A stretch of DNA of 64,000 nucleotides, from positions 124,001 to 188,000 of the forward strand of contig CAZXHT010000001.1 in assembly GCA_964640665.1 (NCBI GenBank), in the 5' to 3' direction. The stretch's first letter is position 1; every line of letters starts with the position of its first letter. Shown here piece after piece: positions 1 through 12,803 of the stretch. The position numbers were made by a program, and so were the translations under genes. Origin of the DNA: DATKYQ01 sp964640665. Its GTDB lineage: Bacteria; Myxococcota; B64-G9. Below the pieces are notes generated by a model. The model searched no databases and had not been told where the DNA came from. It worked only from the letters and a program-made list of their open reading frames with translations.

Positions 1-1308
1 GCCCTTCTCTTGGCAGGTTTCGTAGAGTTCGGTCCCCGGCAGCGGGTTGGCAATGAAAAACCAGGCATAGGTGAGACCCAGCCGGCGGGGCATCGTGAAG
101 GTTTCTTTCATCTGTTCGAGCGATTCGCCGGGGAACCCGACGATAAAGAAGCTGCTGGTGCGAATCCCGGCCTTTTTCAGCTCGCGCAATATCGGGGGAA
201 CTTTCTCCAGCTTCAGCGGCTTGTGGATGATCTCGTCCAGAACCTGCTGATTTCCGCTTTCAATAGCCAGGGTCACCTCATAGCAACCCGAGCGCTTCAT
301 GAGTTCAACCAGATCTTTATCCAATGCCCAAAGCGCGATGCCGTTGGGGGTAGACCAGCTAAGACCCAGGTTTCGATCCAGCATGCCCTGGAGGAGCTTA
401 CGGAACCTGGCTTGACCCAGGCTGATGTTGTCGTCCTCGAACTGAACTTCCTCCACCCCGTACTCCCGGATCAGCAGCTCGAGTTCGTCGAGAATGTTTT
501 CGGGAGATCTCGCCCGGTAGCGGTTTCCCCAGAACCGCCATGAGGAACAAAAATTGCATTTGGCGGGACAACCCCGCGAAGTGATGACGGTCGCGAACCT
601 CTTGCGTTCCGAAAACAGGAGGTGGGGAACTCCGATCTGCCGGTAAAGCTCCATGGGAAGCAAGTCGCGGGCGGGATACGGAAGGGAATCCAGATCTTCA
701 ACGAAGCGCGTTTTCGGGTTCACCTTAATCTCGCCGCTGGAAGGATCCCGAAAAGCCAGGCCGTCTACGCTGGAGAGGTCCGCTCCGACTTCGATCGCGT
801 CCAGCAGATCCACCAGAACCGGCTCTCCCTCTCCGAGTGCAATCATGTCCAGTTCAGGAGCTTGATCGAGGCAACGCTCCGGCAGGAAGGACGGATGAGT
901 TCCCCCCGCCAGCGTGACAGCCGACGGCGCAACGGCTTTGCTCGTCTTGCACAGCTCGGCCACCACCGGAAACGTCGAGCTGTACAGGCAAGTGATACCC
1001 ACCAGATCGGGCTGGAAGGCCTCGATCCGTCTTCCAATCTCATCGATTGGGAGCCCATAGATATAAAAACCGTGATTGCTGGGACGCTCGACGTGAAAGC
1101 CTTCCGCGACGGCATCAAGGACGGCCACCTCACACCTGCCCCGGACAACCGCGGCCAGGCTGGCGACCCCCATGGGCGGAAGTGCCTGCTTGATCCCCTC
1201 GCGGTGAATCCTGGTCGGTGGGAAGATGAACAGAATCCTCTTCACCTGCCTTTTGTAGCCACCGATTTTATTTGAATCGTTGTTCACGTTATCTCTTGAC
1301 GTAACCAT
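1..1308 (-). CDS. B12-binding domain radical SAM protein (3' end cut by window start)
   Basis: Reading the minus strand gives one open frame that runs off the window edge. The N-terminal part (from VKRILFIFPPTR) has a Rossmann-like cobalamin-binding layout, including LPPMGVASLAA. It is followed by the radical SAM cluster-binding motif RGCPAKCNFCSSW (CxxxCxxC, coded near 540-590) and by a TIM-barrel portion with FEDDNIS, AIESGNQQVLD and FIVGFPGES. These are hallmarks of B12-dependent radical SAM enzymes, which perform methylations or other radical chemistry on lipid, peptide or cofactor substrates; the substrate cannot be told here. The ATG at 1308 overlaps the end of the upstream epimerase by 20 bases, which suggests co-transcription; in-frame GTG codons at 1287 and 1245 are alternative starts and no strong ribosome site decides between them. 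The family call is firm, the start is not. Confidence 0.85.
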   Translation of the reverse strand, partial: MVTSRDNVNNDSNKIGGYKRQVKRILFIFPPTRIHREGIKQALPPMGVASLAAVVRGRCEVAVLDAVAEGFHVERPSNHGFYIYGLPIDEIGRRIEAFQPDLVGITCLYSSTFPVVAELCKTSKAVAPSAVTLAGGTHPSFLPERCLDQAPELDMIALGEGEPVLVDLLDAIEVGADLSSVDGLAFRDPSSGEIKVNPKTRFVEDLDSLPYPARDLLPMELYRQIGVPHLLFSERKRFATVITSRGCPAKCNFCSSWRFWGNRYRARSPENILDELELLIREYGVEEVQFEDDNISLGQARFRKLLQGMLDRNLGLSWSTPNGIALWALDKDLVELMKRSGCYEVTLAIESGNQQVLDEIIHKPLKLEKVPPILRELKKAGIRTSSFFIVGFPGESLEQMKETFTMPRRLGLTYAWFFIANPLPGTELYETCQEKG

Positions 1309-2281
1309 GACTCGAGTACCAATCCACGGCCTGACGCAGGGCGACCCGATAATCGCCGGGGTTGAAACCCAGCTCATACCTGGCCTTGTCGATTGAGAAA
1401 ACCATTCGCTTGTACAGTAAATGTGCATTCCCGATCGTCAGGGCCGGCCTCTTCTTTGTAACACAATCAGCAATAAAATGCATGAGATAGGCACCAGTGA
1501 AGGGAAGCAATCGAGGCAGCCAGATGGTACGAGCCGGAAATCCCGAAAGCTCCTCGATTGCCTTGATAAAGGAACGCATGGTCACTATCTCCGGTCCGGC
1601 GATAATGTACCGATTTCCTCCTCGTCCCTTCTCGGCCGCCAAAAAGTGCGCCTGGACCACGTCATCCACACCCACGAACTGGCTTTCGATATCGACGAAG
1701 AACAGCGGCCGCCGATTGAGGAAATCCACAATCAGTTTTCCTTGAATCAGCGGTTTCGAGTCCCCGGGCCCGATGATCTGATGAGGGCAAAGGATGACGT
1801 ACTCCAGCGAATCCCCGGCGCATTGCCGAACCGCCTTCTCAGCCTGGTACTTGGATACCGAATAGTAACCCGTCTGGTGAAGATCCCAGGGAGTGTCCTC
1901 GTCAGCCAACCCGTCCGGCGGCGCGGAACCGCATGCGGCCACACTGCTCGTATGAATGAACTTGCGCGCACCACAGCGGACGGCCTGGTCGCAGACATTC
2001 CTGGTGCCTTCCACGTTCACACGAAAAATCAGCGAGGAGTCGGGAAGCCATGAGTTGGTAAGCGCAGCCGTATGAAACACCAGTTCCCGGTTCTTCATTG
2101 CCGGGAGCAACGAACCGCTATCCAGCACATCTCCTTCGAATACCTGCACACCAAGATCGTCGAGCATCCGACGATCGGTTCCCCATTGAATGAATGCGGC
2201 CACATCCGACCCGTCCGCTGCCAAACGGGCAACGAGATGGCTTCCAAGGAATCCATTCGCGCCGGTGACTAAGACCTTCAT
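1289..2281 (-). CDS. NAD-dependent epimerase/dehydratase (extended SDR family)
   Basis: 330 residues from the ATG at 2281. The N-terminus MKVLVTGANGFLGSHLV contains the glycine-rich NAD(P)-binding TGxxGFxG motif. The catalytic Tyr-x3-Lys pair is visible as YSVSK, preceded by the Ser-rich strand HTSSVA. Family members epimerise, dehydrate or reduce nucleotide-linked sugars; hopanoid-associated sugar epimerases and dihydroflavonol-4-reductase-like enzymes are close relatives in layout. The frame stays open upstream to 2374, but the conserved Rossmann start is at 2281, with a purine-rich GGCGAG about nine bases upstream. The downstream radical SAM gene overlaps its end, so the two probably form an operon, perhaps for modification of a lipid or glycan. 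The substrate is unknown. Confidence 0.88.
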   Translation of the reverse strand: MKVLVTGANGFLGSHLVARLAADGSDVAAFIQWGTDRRMLDDLGVQVFEGDVLDSGSLLPAMKNRELVFHTAALTNSWLPDSSLIFRVNVEGTRNVCDQAVRCGARKFIHTSSVAACGSAPPDGLADEDTPWDLHQTGYYSVSKYQAEKAVRQCAGDSLEYVILCPHQIIGPGDSKPLIQGKLIVDFLNRRPLFFVDIESQFVGVDDVVQAHFLAAEKGRGGNRYIIAGPEIVTMRSFIKAIEELSGFPARTIWLPRLLPFTGAYLMHFIADCVTKKRPALTIGNAHLLYKRMVFSIDKARYELGFNPGDYRVALRQAVDWYSSHGYVKR

Positions 2282-2438
2282 CCTCGATTCTCGCCTCGCC
2301 TGTTGAATGGCCCGCGCCCGCGAAAGGCAGTGCGTAAAAACGTGAGGCCGGGATGAAGGGAGAGTTTGGACCACAAGACGATCCCTGGAACCTCGCGCCG
2401 AATCATGATAGCAACCGGATCAGAGAGGTGTCAAACAG

Positions 2439-2924
2439 TTGAGCACGCCTATACAACTCGTCCTGGTAACGCCGGAGATTCCCGCCAACACGGGCAACAT
2501 CGTGCGCCTGTGCGCCTGCGCCGACGTGCCGCTGCACCTGGTGGAACCGCTGGGCTTCCGCTTCGACGATCGTGTCCTCAAACGGGCCGGCCTGGACTAC
2601 TGGGACCAGTGCAAGATCAAGCGCCACCTGATATTCGAAGAAATCGAAGAAGATCATCCCAGGTCACGGTTTCTGTTCTTGAGTGCACGAGCACAACGAT
2701 CTTTTTTCGAGGCGGCCATACAGCCTGGAGACTTCCTTGTTCTGGGACCCGAGTCAAGCGGCCTTACGGAAAGTTTCCTGAGCCGGGCCGACCGCCGGGA
2801 ACACACCTTCCGCATTCCCATGCCCGGCAACACCCGCAGCCTCAACCTATCGACCGCGGCCGGCATCGTCGTCTACGAGGCATTGCGCAGGCTGGGCGCC
2901 CTCCGTAAGCGCCGGGAGAGCTGA
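2439..2924 (+). CDS. trmL: tRNA (cytidine/uridine(34)-2'-O)-methyltransferase TrmL
   Basis: 161 residues, the usual length for this SPOUT-class enzyme, which methylates the ribose of the wobble nucleotide in certain tRNA-Leu species with S-adenosylmethionine. The SPOUT trefoil-knot motifs are clear: PEIPANTGNIVRLC near the N-terminus, LGPESSGL in the middle and IPMPGNTRSLNLSTAAGIV at the C-terminus. Translation probably starts at the TTG at 2439, because GAGAGGTG lies at 2423-2430 at a normal distance. The gene ends one base before the GTG start of the pseudouridine synthase, so the pair is an RNA-modification operon. Confidence 0.93.
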   Translation: MSTPIQLVLVTPEIPANTGNIVRLCACADVPLHLVEPLGFRFDDRVLKRAGLDYWDQCKIKRHLIFEEIEEDHPRSRFLFLSARAQRSFFEAAIQPGDFLVLGPESSGLTESFLSRADRREHTFRIPMPGNTRSLNLSTAAGIVVYEALRRLGALRKRRES

Positions 2925-2925
2925 C

Positions 2926-3918
2926 GTGCCGACACTAAGCGTGGACGACAACGGGGCCGGGCAGCGTCTCGAGCGTTTCCTGCGAAAGGTTCTGGGTGGC
3001 ATGCCCAAAAGCCACATTTTCAAGCTTCTCAGGACGCGCAAGGTGCGGGTAAACGGCAAAAGAGCCGGCCCCGGGCTGGTGCTTTCCGCGGGTGATACCA
3101 TTATCATCCACATGCCGCCCGAATCTTTCGAGCGCGACACCCAACGAAGGCCGCCCGTGGCGACCAGTATCGACTTCGCGATCAAGTTCGAAGACGAGCA
3201 CCTGCTGGTCGTCTCCAAACCTCCCTTCCTGCCGGTCCACCAGGGCGCGGGGCACAGAACCAACTCGCTGATCGACCAGGTCCATGTCTACCTGGAGGTC
3301 GATCCCGGTCCGACAGTCTTTCGCCCGTCGCTGGTCCACCGGCTGGATCGCGACACCTCCGGGCTGGTAATGATCGGCAAGACGATAGAAGTAGTTCGAC
3401 GGCTGAGCAAGATGCTCCGTTCCGGGCAGGTGGAAAAGAGCTACCTGGCGCTCGCCAAGGGCATACCGCGGCCGAGAAGAGGCACTTGGGAATTCAATAT
3501 CGAGCGCCGCGACGTCCCGGGCTCGAGACGCGCCGGACATTCTTCTCGCGCGGGCAAGAAACCCGCCGTTGCCCGGACCGATTATCGCGTTACGGCCACA
3601 AGTAAGCTGCCCATGGGCCGCGGACAGGGTCTCTCCGTCAGCCTGTTGACTCTCAGGCTGAAGACCGGCCGCACCCACCAGATCAGGAGTCATCTACTGC
3701 AGGCCGGGCACCCGCTGGCCGGCGACGTCCGTTACGGAGACCGCGCGCTGAACGTCAAGCTGCGCGAACACTACGATCTCAAACGCCAGTTCCTGCACGC
3801 CTATCGCCTGGTCCTGGATCACCCGGTCACGGGTAGGAAATGCCGCTGGACCGACCCCTTCCCGCCCGACTTGCAGCCGCTGGCCCGCAGCCTGCGCCTG
3901 GATATGCCCGCCGATTGA
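2926..3918 (+). CDS. RluC/RluD-family pseudouridine synthase
   Basis: 330 residues. An S4 RNA-binding domain is at the N-terminus (GQRLERFLRKV, VRVNGKRAGPG), followed by the RluA-type catalytic domain with HRLDRDTSGL, in which the Asp after Leu is the catalytic residue. A C-terminal KTGRTHQIRSHL motif completes the family signature. Enzymes of this group isomerise uridines in 23S rRNA. RluC and RluD cannot be distinguished by reading alone. The GTG start at 2926 immediately follows the trmL stop, which implies translational coupling. A basic stretch (RRAGHSSRAGKK, coded near 3520-3570) interrupts the catalytic domain and may be a small lineage-specific insertion. Confidence 0.92.
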   Translation: MPTLSVDDNGAGQRLERFLRKVLGGMPKSHIFKLLRTRKVRVNGKRAGPGLVLSAGDTIIIHMPPESFERDTQRRPPVATSIDFAIKFEDEHLLVVSKPPFLPVHQGAGHRTNSLIDQVHVYLEVDPGPTVFRPSLVHRLDRDTSGLVMIGKTIEVVRRLSKMLRSGQVEKSYLALAKGIPRPRRGTWEFNIERRDVPGSRRAGHSSRAGKKPAVARTDYRVTATSKLPMGRGQGLSVSLLTLRLKTGRTHQIRSHLLQAGHPLAGDVRYGDRALNVKLREHYDLKRQFLHAYRLVLDHPVTGRKCRWTDPFPPDLQPLARSLRLDMPAD

Positions 3919-3974
3919 TTTTTTCCCGGGCCTCGGGATAATATGAGGGTGTCCCCTGAAGGCGGAGGAATCCC

Positions 3975-7874
<3,900 letters not shown>

Positions 7875-7881
7875 GGATAAA

Positions 7882-8544
7882 TTAAAAGTAACCGTAGCGT
7901 AACACCTCGGCCCAGATATCGCACAGGGCATGAAAGGCCACCGCGCCGGCGATCGATCCGGTCCTGGCGCGCATCCAGCCGAAGACAAGCCCGGGGAAGA
8001 ACGTGCCCAGCTTGTCCAGGCGCGGATCCACCAGGTGGCCGACGGCGAAGAAAGCCGCGGCAACGACGACCGACCAGCCCACCTCGGCACCGAGTATCTT
8101 GACCTTTTTTTTGAAAACCTTGTCCAGCCTGGTCTGCAGATAACCGCGGTAAAAAGCCTCTTCCGGCAGGGCAACCAGAAATATGAAACCAACGCACTCC
8201 TTCCAGAAATCAGCCGGCAGATGGAGTCTAAAATCCTGGGTGCGCGAGAACCACCATTTGTAGGCTGGCATGTAGGCCGGAAAAGTCAGCGCCACTAGAA
8301 TACCCGCCAATAAAAGCCCCTTCCCCAGGCCCCGTCGGCTGATGCCGAAATCGGCCGGGTTTTCCCCCCGGCGGTAGAGCCACTCGAGCGGCAGGAACAA
8401 AAAGACCAGTCCGGCGATTCCCCACAAGTTCTCCTTTATGAAGGGCACGAAATCGAGGAGCTTGAAAGCCAGGATGACACCGATGGCGATCGCCCAGATG
8501 GCGACGACCTCGATCCACACCCGCTTCGGTTCGGCACTGAGCAA
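7882..8544 (-). CDS. CPBP family intramembrane metalloprotease
   Basis: 220 residues with several hydrophobic segments. The abortive-infection/CAAX-protease signature is intact: PEEAFYRGYLQ holds the EExxxR motif, AVGHLVD contains the middle His motif, and AVAFHALCDIW the C-terminal His motif. Family members are membrane-embedded proteases; known members include Rce1-type prenyl-protein proteases and the myxosortases that process MYXO-CTERM surface proteins. It is convergent with the neighbouring lipoprotein gene and ends only seven bases from it. No MYXO-CTERM substrate is visible in this window, so a sorting role is speculative. Confidence 0.88.
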   Translation of the reverse strand: MLSAEPKRVWIEVVAIWAIAIGVILAFKLLDFVPFIKENLWGIAGLVFLFLPLEWLYRRGENPADFGISRRGLGKGLLLAGILVALTFPAYMPAYKWWFSRTQDFRLHLPADFWKECVGFIFLVALPEEAFYRGYLQTRLDKVFKKKVKILGAEVGWSVVVAAAFFAVGHLVDPRLDKLGTFFPGLVFGWMRARTGSIAGAVAFHALCDIWAEVLRYGYF

Positions 8545-8593
8545 AACGTGTCTCCTGTCTCTGGCATCAGTCTGATACCACAGTGCCCCTGCC

Positions 8594-8623
8594 TTGACAA
8601 CAGCGCCTTGAAAAAGCTAGCAT
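8594..8623 (+). promoter_or_regulatory. Sigma-70-like promoter upstream of the PKD lipoprotein
   Basis: TTGACA at 8594-8599 and TAGCAT at 8618-8623 are separated by 18 bases, a good match to a housekeeping promoter. It lies about 55 bases before the ATG at 8678, which is preceded by GGGAGG. This is read from sequence only. Confidence 0.5.
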
Positions 8624-8677
8624 TCCAGAAAGAGAAAATGAATTTTTCATACAAGAATTAATATCAGGGAGGTTGTC

Positions 8678-11600
8678 ATGCGTTGTCATCGAAGCGTCTT
8701 TGCGATTCAGGCAATTGGCTCTTTCTTTCTAGTTGCAATTCTGGGGACGGGCTGCCCTTCCAGCACGCCGGGAAAAAAATGCGGACCGCCGATTGTCAAA
8801 GCCGGGGACGACCTGACGGGAAACGTCGGTGAAACCATCATTCTCAGAGGCAGCCTGCAACTGCCTCCCGAAGACCAGCAGGTCTGCGTGAGCGAGAAAG
8901 ACTCGGTCACTTTTCTCTGGGAACAGAACGGCGGACCGGACGTGACCCTCAACGGCGCCAACCAGCGGCAGGCAGATTTCGTGCCCCAGCAGGCCGGAAG
9001 CTACAGCTTCCGCTGCAAGGCGACCTACCCGGTGACCACGGTCAACGAGACCACACAGGTTAGCCATTGGGACACCGTCAAGGTCGAGGTGGCGAACGTC
9101 GTCTGCCCCTCTCCTGTCGCCGAGGCCGGTGAGAACCAGTCCCTGGCTACGATGGCCGGAGTTCCGGCCACGGTCACGCTGAACGGCAGCGCGAGCCACG
9201 CGGCCACCTCGGCCGGTTGCCACGAGGTCAGCCTGTCCACTTATACCTGGAACAAGATCAGTGAACCGGCCGGTTCGAACGTCAACATTACAGACGCCGA
9301 CAAGGTCTCTGCCACGGTCGATCTCACCGAGTTCGGCGACTATGTCTTCCAGTTGGAGGTTACCGACACGGGCGGCACCGACAATGGCCGGGCAGACACA
9401 ATCAGCGACACGCTGACCGTATCTCTCGCCGAGCGCTCGCCCTGTGAAGACAGTCTGACCGTCAGTGTCATCGAGGCCGCCGGCGGCCAGGCCATAGCGG
9501 GAGCACACGTCACGGTTGTCGATGCGAACGACGGTGTGCACAACCAGGACACCGATGCCTCCGGCCAGGCTACCCTCAGCGGCCTGGCCGTGGGCACCCG
9601 TAAATCCATCACGGTCGCCGTGGACGACAAGGTGCCGGCCCTGCCCGGCGCACCGGCCGGTGACCGCCCGAAGTATGAGGCGACCACTCTTCTGAACCAT
9701 TGTTCGGGAGAGGTCACCGTTCCGCTGATGATGACGGCCAGCGGCAGGGCCAATCACCAGACCGGCATCCTTACGGCAAAAGTCCCCCAGTCAATCTTCG
9801 ACATGCTGCCCCATTCTCACAAGTGCGCCGGCAACTGCAGTGTTGACAGCGACTGCGACGCCGTCTCCAACTGCAACGGCACCTGTTACTGTGAGCAGGC
9901 GGCCAACGAGTGCCAGGGTCTGTGCACTCCCAATTCGCTGCTGCCGTTTTTCAGCATGGGCGGCAGCAACGTCTCCGGACAGATGCGGGTGGCAATAGTC
10001 ATTCCCATGTTTGCCCTGGACAATTTCAGCCGTTTCCCGGTGGGCAAATTGTTCTCGAGGCCCCCGACGGACAGCGCCATCTTGCCCGGCAACCTGGCCA
10101 GCGACGACACATTTCTGAACGGCCTGGCTTCCGTCCTGGGCATCGATCCGTATGATGGACCCTGCGACAGCATCGATGATTGCCCCAACGAACCCGACTG
10201 CAACACGCCGGACTGCCCCGACCTGCGCTGGACTTGCGACTACGACGAGCACAAGTGCAAGGATCCGACCCCGTTGAGAAACATTCGCATGGAGCTGCCC
10301 GAGGGCCAGAACAGGCTCGTACTGCTGTCGGGCGTGATGAACGTCTCGATGCTCGACCTGCTGCCGGTGCTGCTGCCCTTCCTCGACAACAACGGCGCGG
10401 AGGTGGAGTATGACGTCGGATCGATGCTGGCGGCCTTCAAGCTGCGCACCCTGCATGCTTGCCCGATAACGGTCAACGTAGCAGCCGGCCAGGAGGACGA
10501 CGCTTCCGCGACGCTGGCCGCCATCACCGAGGACGACTGCTGGAACGTCGACTATCAGCAGAAAGAAGACGTCATCCCACTGGCCGATCCCGGGGCCATC
10601 GATCCGGACAACACCTGCAGCAACGACCAGGAATGCAACGACATTACTCCCGGTTACAAGTGCCTTGCCGACCCGGACGATCCCGGCAGCACCTACTGCT
10701 TCATGCCGCTTTACCAGGTGACGATCATCTCAAACGACGAGACCTCCCTGCAGCCGGCGGCCACAGGCTTCGTGCCGACAACCAATGACGGCGACTCGAG
10801 GTTGCAGTCGTTGCTGCCCGCAACGGCCCGGCACGAGGTCAAGTGCGATGAAAACGCAGACGGCCTGCCGGAATCCTGCGATCCGCGGGTGTTCTGCGAC
10901 GTGCCCATAACGGCCGACGATGTCGAGTGCTCCTTTGCCTTCGGCCTGGCGCTGACGGCGCTCGATTTTGCGCCCGGCAGCCAGGCGGTGCCCGAGGGAG
11001 GAAGGGCGATAATCGGCTTCGACTTCAACCGGACCCCCTTCGCCTACAAGCGGGAGCCGAAGTTCTTGGTTCCGCCCCTCGACACACTTACCGGAGCGTC
11101 TTTGAACATGACCCAGTTGTTCCTGCGCAACCTGGTCACCAGGCCGGACGGGAGCTACGAACTGTTGCCGGGTCGGCTGGGATCCTCCGCGACTTCCAGC
11201 TCGCAAGTGACGGTCTTGCAGATGCCGGCCCTGCTGACTCCGCCGGCGCTCGACGCGCTACCGGACGCCGGCATGGATATAACGGTGCATTTCGTGCCCA
11301 ACGATGCGCTGGCCGGTTGCGCCAGTGTTACTTTCGACCAGATTTACGCCCTGGCCCAGCAGATGCTTGCGCCGGCGGCCGGTACACACGATTTTTCCAA
11401 CAGCCTGAGCGAGGCCGACCTGTCAACGAGCGCCGTCAGGGGAATAGTCCTCGGCAAGGTTGATCGTGTCGTCGACGGCGACAAGGAACAGATTCTTTCG
11501 GACAACTGGTGGAGGGTCTACGCGCCTTCGGGCACCACGACCTTCGACCTGCCGGCCGCGGCCAGCCCATTCTCATCGGGAAGCGAGATCAGGGTGACTC

Positions 11601-11713
11601 TCTGGGGCAGCCAGTTCCGCGCCCCCTTCGACTTCGATCTCTTCCCTGTCGCTCGGTTGCTGACGGGCCAGGTATCGGAAGTCGAGGACGGCTGGCAACT
11701 GATGGTGCCCTAA
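8678..11713 (+). CDS. Lipoprotein with PKD-like and carboxypeptidase-regulatory-like domains
   Basis: 1011 residues. The signal peptide ends in LGTGC (Cys26), a good lipobox. Two PKD/REJ-like beta-sandwich domains follow: the first around AGDDLTGNVGETIIL and FLWEQNGGPDV, the second around AEAGENQSLATMAG and TYTWNKISEPAG. Next comes a transthyretin-like carrier domain of the carboxypeptidase-regulatory type (IAGAHVTVVDAND). The remaining part of about 600 residues has Cys-rich inserts (KCAGNCSVDSDCDAVSNCNG) and no family I recognise. It is likely an outer-membrane or periplasmic scaffold protein. GGGAGG sits five bases before the ATG, which fixes the start. Confidence 0.85.
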   Translation: MRCHRSVFAIQAIGSFFLVAILGTGCPSSTPGKKCGPPIVKAGDDLTGNVGETIILRGSLQLPPEDQQVCVSEKDSVTFLWEQNGGPDVTLNGANQRQADFVPQQAGSYSFRCKATYPVTTVNETTQVSHWDTVKVEVANVVCPSPVAEAGENQSLATMAGVPATVTLNGSASHAATSAGCHEVSLSTYTWNKISEPAGSNVNITDADKVSATVDLTEFGDYVFQLEVTDTGGTDNGRADTISDTLTVSLAERSPCEDSLTVSVIEAAGGQAIAGAHVTVVDANDGVHNQDTDASGQATLSGLAVGTRKSITVAVDDKVPALPGAPAGDRPKYEATTLLNHCSGEVTVPLMMTASGRANHQTGILTAKVPQSIFDMLPHSHKCAGNCSVDSDCDAVSNCNGTCYCEQAANECQGLCTPNSLLPFFSMGGSNVSGQMRVAIVIPMFALDNFSRFPVGKLFSRPPTDSAILPGNLASDDTFLNGLASVLGIDPYDGPCDSIDDCPNEPDCNTPDCPDLRWTCDYDEHKCKDPTPLRNIRMELPEGQNRLVLLSGVMNVSMLDLLPVLLPFLDNNGAEVEYDVGSMLAAFKLRTLHACPITVNVAAGQEDDASATLAAITEDDCWNVDYQQKEDVIPLADPGAIDPDNTCSNDQECNDITPGYKCLADPDDPGSTYCFMPLYQVTIISNDETSLQPAATGFVPTTNDGDSRLQSLLPATARHEVKCDENADGLPESCDPRVFCDVPITADDVECSFAFGLALTALDFAPGSQAVPEGGRAIIGFDFNRTPFAYKREPKFLVPPLDTLTGASLNMTQLFLRNLVTRPDGSYELLPGRLGSSATSSSQVTVLQMPALLTPPALDALPDAGMDITVHFVPNDALAGCASVTFDQIYALAQQMLAPAAGTHDFSNSLSEADLSTSAVRGIVLGKVDRVVDGDKEQILSDNWWRVYAPSGTTTFDLPAAASPFSSGSEIRVTLWGSQFRAPFDFDLFPVARLLTGQVSEVEDGWQLMVP

Positions 11714-11722
11714 GAAACGGCG

Positions 11723-12637
11723 TCATTTCCGAGCGGGGGAAATCTTCAAATTGCCGAGGGCCTGCTTGTCGGTCTTGATGCGCGCCCCGGCACGCAATTT
11801 CGCAAGCAACTTCTGCTTGGTGTCCAGGCGCTTGCGCGCCCGCAGGCGGCTGAGCAATCCCTCGCGGGCCTGAGCGAAAGTCTCCTTCACGGGCGGAATG
11901 CGTTTGATCAGCTTGATGATTTCGAAGCCGCGGCGAGTCTGGATCGGCGCGGAGATCTGACCGGGATTTTTCAGGGCGAAAGCGGCGTCGGCCAACTGCG
12001 GGCGCTGTTTGCGCGAGAAGGAGCCCATGTCGCCTCCCCTCTCCCGGGTGGCGATGTCGATGGAGAGTTCCCTAACCAACTTCTCGAACGACCCGCCCGC
12101 GCGAATCTTGGCCAGGACGTCTTTGGCCTCTGCCTCAGTCTTGACCAGGATGTGGCTGACATGGACCCGCTCCGGCTTATCGAATTCATCCTGATGCTCG
12201 GCGAAGTATTTCTTGGCCTCTTCTTCGGTAACGACGAAACCGCCCCGTGAGACGCGCTCGAGCAGCAGGTTATCGAGCAGGTTGCGCCTGTAGTTTTCGA
12301 CCTTGCGCAGGTAGTCGGGGTCCTTGTCCAGCCCCAGCCGGGCGGCCTCCCCCTGCAGCAGCACATGGTCGATCAGCGACTGCAACACGTGCTCGCGCCC
12401 CTGGGCGTTATTCTTCATCTGGTCCGGGTAAGGCTCAAGGTAGCGAGAATATTCATCCTTCGTGATCGGTATACCATTGACCACCGCCAACCCCCCTACC
12501 CCCTTCGAGAGTCCGGGCTCATCCACGGCCGAATGGGCGTTCGTCCCGGTTTCCGTTTTCTTGTCGGCACCCTCCGGTGGGCACGCCGTAGCAAACAACA
12601 AGACGACCACCATGAACATTACGCTCCATTTTCCCAT
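11723..12637 (-). CDS. Parvulin-type peptidyl-prolyl isomerase lipoprotein (SurA/PrsA-like)
   Basis: 304 residues from the ATG at 12637, chosen because AGGAGAG lies seven bases upstream and the product then begins with a signal peptide ending in the lipobox FATAC (Cys19). The SurA-like N-terminal helices (YLEPYPDQMK to VTEEEAKKYF) are followed by a rotamase domain with HVSHILVKTEAEAK, GGDMGSFSRKQRPQLADAAF and TRRGFEIIKLI. Such enzymes isomerise Xaa-Pro bonds and chaperone outer-membrane or secreted proteins. A lipid-anchored foldase beside very large disulfide-rich lipoproteins makes a chaperone role for them plausible, but this is inference. Confidence 0.9.
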   Translation of the reverse strand: MGKWSVMFMVVVLLFATACPPEGADKKTETGTNAHSAVDEPGLSKGVGGLAVVNGIPITKDEYSRYLEPYPDQMKNNAQGREHVLQSLIDHVLLQGEAARLGLDKDPDYLRKVENYRRNLLDNLLLERVSRGGFVVTEEEAKKYFAEHQDEFDKPERVHVSHILVKTEAEAKDVLAKIRAGGSFEKLVRELSIDIATRERGGDMGSFSRKQRPQLADAAFALKNPGQISAPIQTRRGFEIIKLIKRIPPVKETFAQAREGLLSRLRARKRLDTKQKLLAKLRAGARIKTDKQALGNLKISPARK

Positions 12638-12670
12638 ATTCTCGCTCTCCTGTAGTTCTCTCCAGTACCA

Positions 12671-12699
12671 ACTACAACAGTACAAAAATGAACAGTCAA
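12671..12699 (-). promoter_or_regulatory. Possible promoter for the parvulin gene
   Basis: On the minus strand TTGACT (12699-12694) and TGTAGT (12676-12671) are 17 bases apart, with an AT-rich spacer, and lie about 35 bases before the ATG at 12637. The -35 element is good and the -10 element is partial. Confidence 0.4.
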
Positions 12700-12803
12700 G
12701 GAAAAGGTCAACCCGGGCCATGATAGAAAATTTTAGTGTATGAATTACAGCGATCGACGGCACATGTCTTTACTCTCTTGTCCAAGAGGATATACACTAT
12801 CAA

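Noticed and set aside
622..1275. Plus-strand open frame opposite the radical SAM gene
   Set aside because: The minus strand codes for a clear radical SAM protein with the CxxxCxxC motif; the plus-strand translation has no family features.
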